NCBI RefSeq assembly: GCF_001270265.1 | Contig: NZ_LGAP01000001.1 | Location: forward strand, 62,001 to 126,000 | DNA length: 64,000 nt | Direction of reading: 5' to 3' | Origin: Ensifer adhaerens | GTDB taxonomy: Bacteria > Pseudomonadota > Alphaproteobacteria > Rhizobiales > Rhizobiaceae | Shown here: positions 62,749 to 64,000 of the stretch, piece by piece | How positions within the stretch are numbered: the first letter of the stretch is position 1 | Layout of the letters: the number at the start of each line of letters is the position of its first letter | Notes under the pieces: model-generated | Seen by the model: only the letters and a program-made list of their open reading frames with translations | Database searches by the model: none | What the model was told of the DNA's origin: nothing | Program-made: the position numbers and the translations under genes

Positions 62749-63693
62749 ATGAGTATTGCATTCACGTTCCCGGGCCAGGGCAGCCAGGCTGTCGGCATGG
62801 GCAAGGATCTGGCGGACGCGTTTCCGGAAGCAGCGGCAGTGTTTGCCGAGGTCGACGAGGCGCTCGGCGAGAAACTCTCCGAAACCATGTGGAACGGCCC
62901 CGAGGAAACGCTGACACTGACGGCCAACGCCCAGCCCGCGCTGATGGCCGTATCGATGGCGGTGATCCGGGTGCTTGAGGCCAAGGGTCTCGATCTCAAG
63001 AGCAAGGTCTCGTTCGTGGCTGGTCATTCGCTCGGCGAATACTCCGCGCTCTGCGCCGCCGGAACCTTCTCGATCGCCGACACGGCGCGCCTGCTGCGCA
63101 TCCGCGGCAACGCCATGCAGGCGGCCGTGCCCGTAGGCAAGGGCGCGATGGCGGCAATCATCGGTCTTGAGCATGCGGATGTCGACGCCATCTGCCGCGA
63201 AGCCTCCGCGCTTGGTTCCTGCCAGATCGCCAACGACAATGGCGGCGGCCAGCTGGTGATCTCCGGCGAGAAGGCGGCTGTCGAGAAGGCTGCAGCACTT
63301 GCGTCGGAAAAAGGTGCCAAGCGCGCCCTGATGCTGCCGGTTTCGGCTCCCTTCCATTCAAGCCTGATGGCGCCCGCGGCCGAGGCAATGCGCGAGGCGC
63401 TCGCCAAGGTCGAAAAGCACAATCCGTCGGTGCCTGTCATCGCCAACGTCTTGGCCGCTCCGGTCAGCGACGCGACCGAGATCGCGCGCCTTCTCGTCGA
63501 GCAGGTCACCGGCCAGGTTCGCTGGCGCGAGACGGTGGAATGGTTCGCCGCCAACAACGTCGCGACACTTTATGAAGTGGGCTCCGGCAAGGTTCTCACC
63601 GGGCTTGCCCGCCGGATCGACAAATCCGTCACCGGCATTACCGTCAACACGCCTGCCGATATCGACACCGCGCTCTCGGCGCTTCTGGCCTGA
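62749..63693 (+). CDS. fabD: Malonyl-CoA:acyl-carrier-protein transacylase
   Basis: 314-residue enzyme that loads malonate onto acyl carrier protein for fatty acid synthesis. It begins IAFTFPGQGSQAVGMG, with GQGSQ at about residues 9-13. The nucleophile Ser is in AGHSLGEYSAL near residue 92, and the catalytic His is in VSAPFHSSLM near residue 201. AGGGAAGGGA precedes the ATG. fabG begins 27 bases later, so the two form the usual fabD-fabG operon; acpP and fabF probably follow outside the window. Confidence 0.97.
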   Translation: MSIAFTFPGQGSQAVGMGKDLADAFPEAAAVFAEVDEALGEKLSETMWNGPEETLTLTANAQPALMAVSMAVIRVLEAKGLDLKSKVSFVAGHSLGEYSALCAAGTFSIADTARLLRIRGNAMQAAVPVGKGAMAAIIGLEHADVDAICREASALGSCQIANDNGGGQLVISGEKAAVEKAAALASEKGAKRALMLPVSAPFHSSLMAPAAEAMREALAKVEKHNPSVPVIANVLAAPVSDATEIARLLVEQVTGQVRWRETVEWFAANNVATLYEVGSGKVLTGLARRIDKSVTGITVNTPADIDTALSALLA

Positions 63694-63720
63694 GTGCTCC
63701 AGTTATAAGGAATCAATCCG

Positions 63721-64000
63721 ATGTTCGATCTTTCCGGCCGTAAGGCTCTTGTAACCGGTGCATCCGGTGGTATCGGCGAGGAAATCGCCCGCATGCTGCA
63801 CGCTCAGGGCGCAATCGTCGGCCTTCACGGCACGCGTGTCGAAAAGCTCGAGGCGCTTGCCAACGAGCTCGGCGAGCGCGTTCAGTTGTTCCCGGCCAAT
63901 CTGTCCGACCGCGCCGAAGTCAAGGCGCTCGGCGAGAAGGCCGAAGCTGAACTGGGCGGCGTCGACATCCTCGTCAACAATGCCGGCATCACCAAGGACG
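63721..64000 (+). CDS. fabG: 3-oxoacyl-ACP reductase, cut by window end
   Basis: N-terminal 93 residues of an NADPH-dependent SDR that reduces 3-oxoacyl-ACP. The TGASGGIG cofactor motif (about 13-20), the strand ending ANLSD, and VDILVNNAGITKD with the NNAG motif are visible. AAGGA lies ten bases before the ATG. Catalytic Ser/Tyr/Lys lie beyond the window, so the gene is called on its start, its position after fabD and the FabG-like NNAGITKD sequence. Confidence 0.94.
   Translation, partial: MFDLSGRKALVTGASGGIGEEIARMLHAQGAIVGLHGTRVEKLEALANELGERVQLFPANLSDRAEVKALGEKAEAELGGVDILVNNAGITKD

Noticed and set aside
61456-63357. 633-residue minus-strand frame containing the aldo-keto reductase
   Set aside because: Only the part from 62499 onward matches the family; the first 286 codons are antisense to fabD and have no ribosome site or protein-like pattern.

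Overview
The window looks like a piece of the main chromosome of a Rhizobiaceae alphaproteobacterium, most likely the Ensifer/Sinorhizobium group. The evidence is the GC-rich coding sequence, a UDP-glucose dehydrogenase/UDP-glucuronate epimerase pair of the rkpK/lpsL type, a nadABC operon with a NadQ-type regulator, the ribosomal-protein/dnaB/alr/radA/cvpA/purF cluster, and short intergenic repeats resembling the rhizobial RIME family. No rRNA, tRNA, prophage, transposase or CRISPR array was recognised. Gene calls rest on reading the translated sequence, and family names come from remembered motifs without any database search.

Layout. 0-5.2 kb: glutathionyl-hydroquinone reductase, cyclopropane fatty acid synthase and the RNA-binding protein Tex. 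5.4-8.3 kb: a small secreted protein and the uronic-acid nucleotide-sugar pair. 8.3-9.6 kb: an ArsR-type repressor divergent from an SRPBCC and a VOC gene. 9.6-16.6 kb: L,D-transpeptidase lipoprotein, RecO, hotdog thioesterase, a very large DUF2339 membrane protein, an HD hydrolase and a MOSC protein. 16.6-19.9 kb: a phytanoyl-CoA dioxygenase-like gene divergent from an AraC regulator, then an MFS carrier. 20-27.4 kb: nadA-nadB-nadC behind a perfect palindromic operator, and on the other strand a tight ygfZ-HD-phosphatase-nadQ operon whose last gene probably encodes the repressor of that operator. 27.4-30.9 kb: a 272-bp nested palindromic element, small secreted proteins, a Nudix hydrolase and an SRAP protein.

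31-41.2 kb: cysS, a VOC gene, three consecutive GFA-family paralogs, proline iminopeptidase, citramalate synthase, RarD, a LOG-family hydrolase and a LysM protein. 41.4-45 kb: an Atm1-type ABC exporter and the phosphatidylethanolamine genes psd-pssA. 45-61 kb: a long minus-strand housekeeping series (rpsF, rpsR, a DUF2232 gene, rplI, dnaB, alr, radA, cvpA, purF, SDR). It is interrupted twice by plus-strand cassettes: marR with an efflux pump, and araC with azlCD. 61-64 kb: a ClbS/DfsB-like gene, an aldo-keto reductase and fabD-fabG, with fabG running off the end.

The most interesting material is between and around the genes: at least three RIME-like copies, a MITE-like palindrome that supplies the stop codon of its neighbour, a self-consistent NadQ operator/regulator pair, an ArsR operator that overlaps the repressor's own start codon, a perfect 14-bp inverted repeat across a stop codon, and a triplicated GFA gene. 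I found nothing that I can defend as a wholly new multi-gene system.
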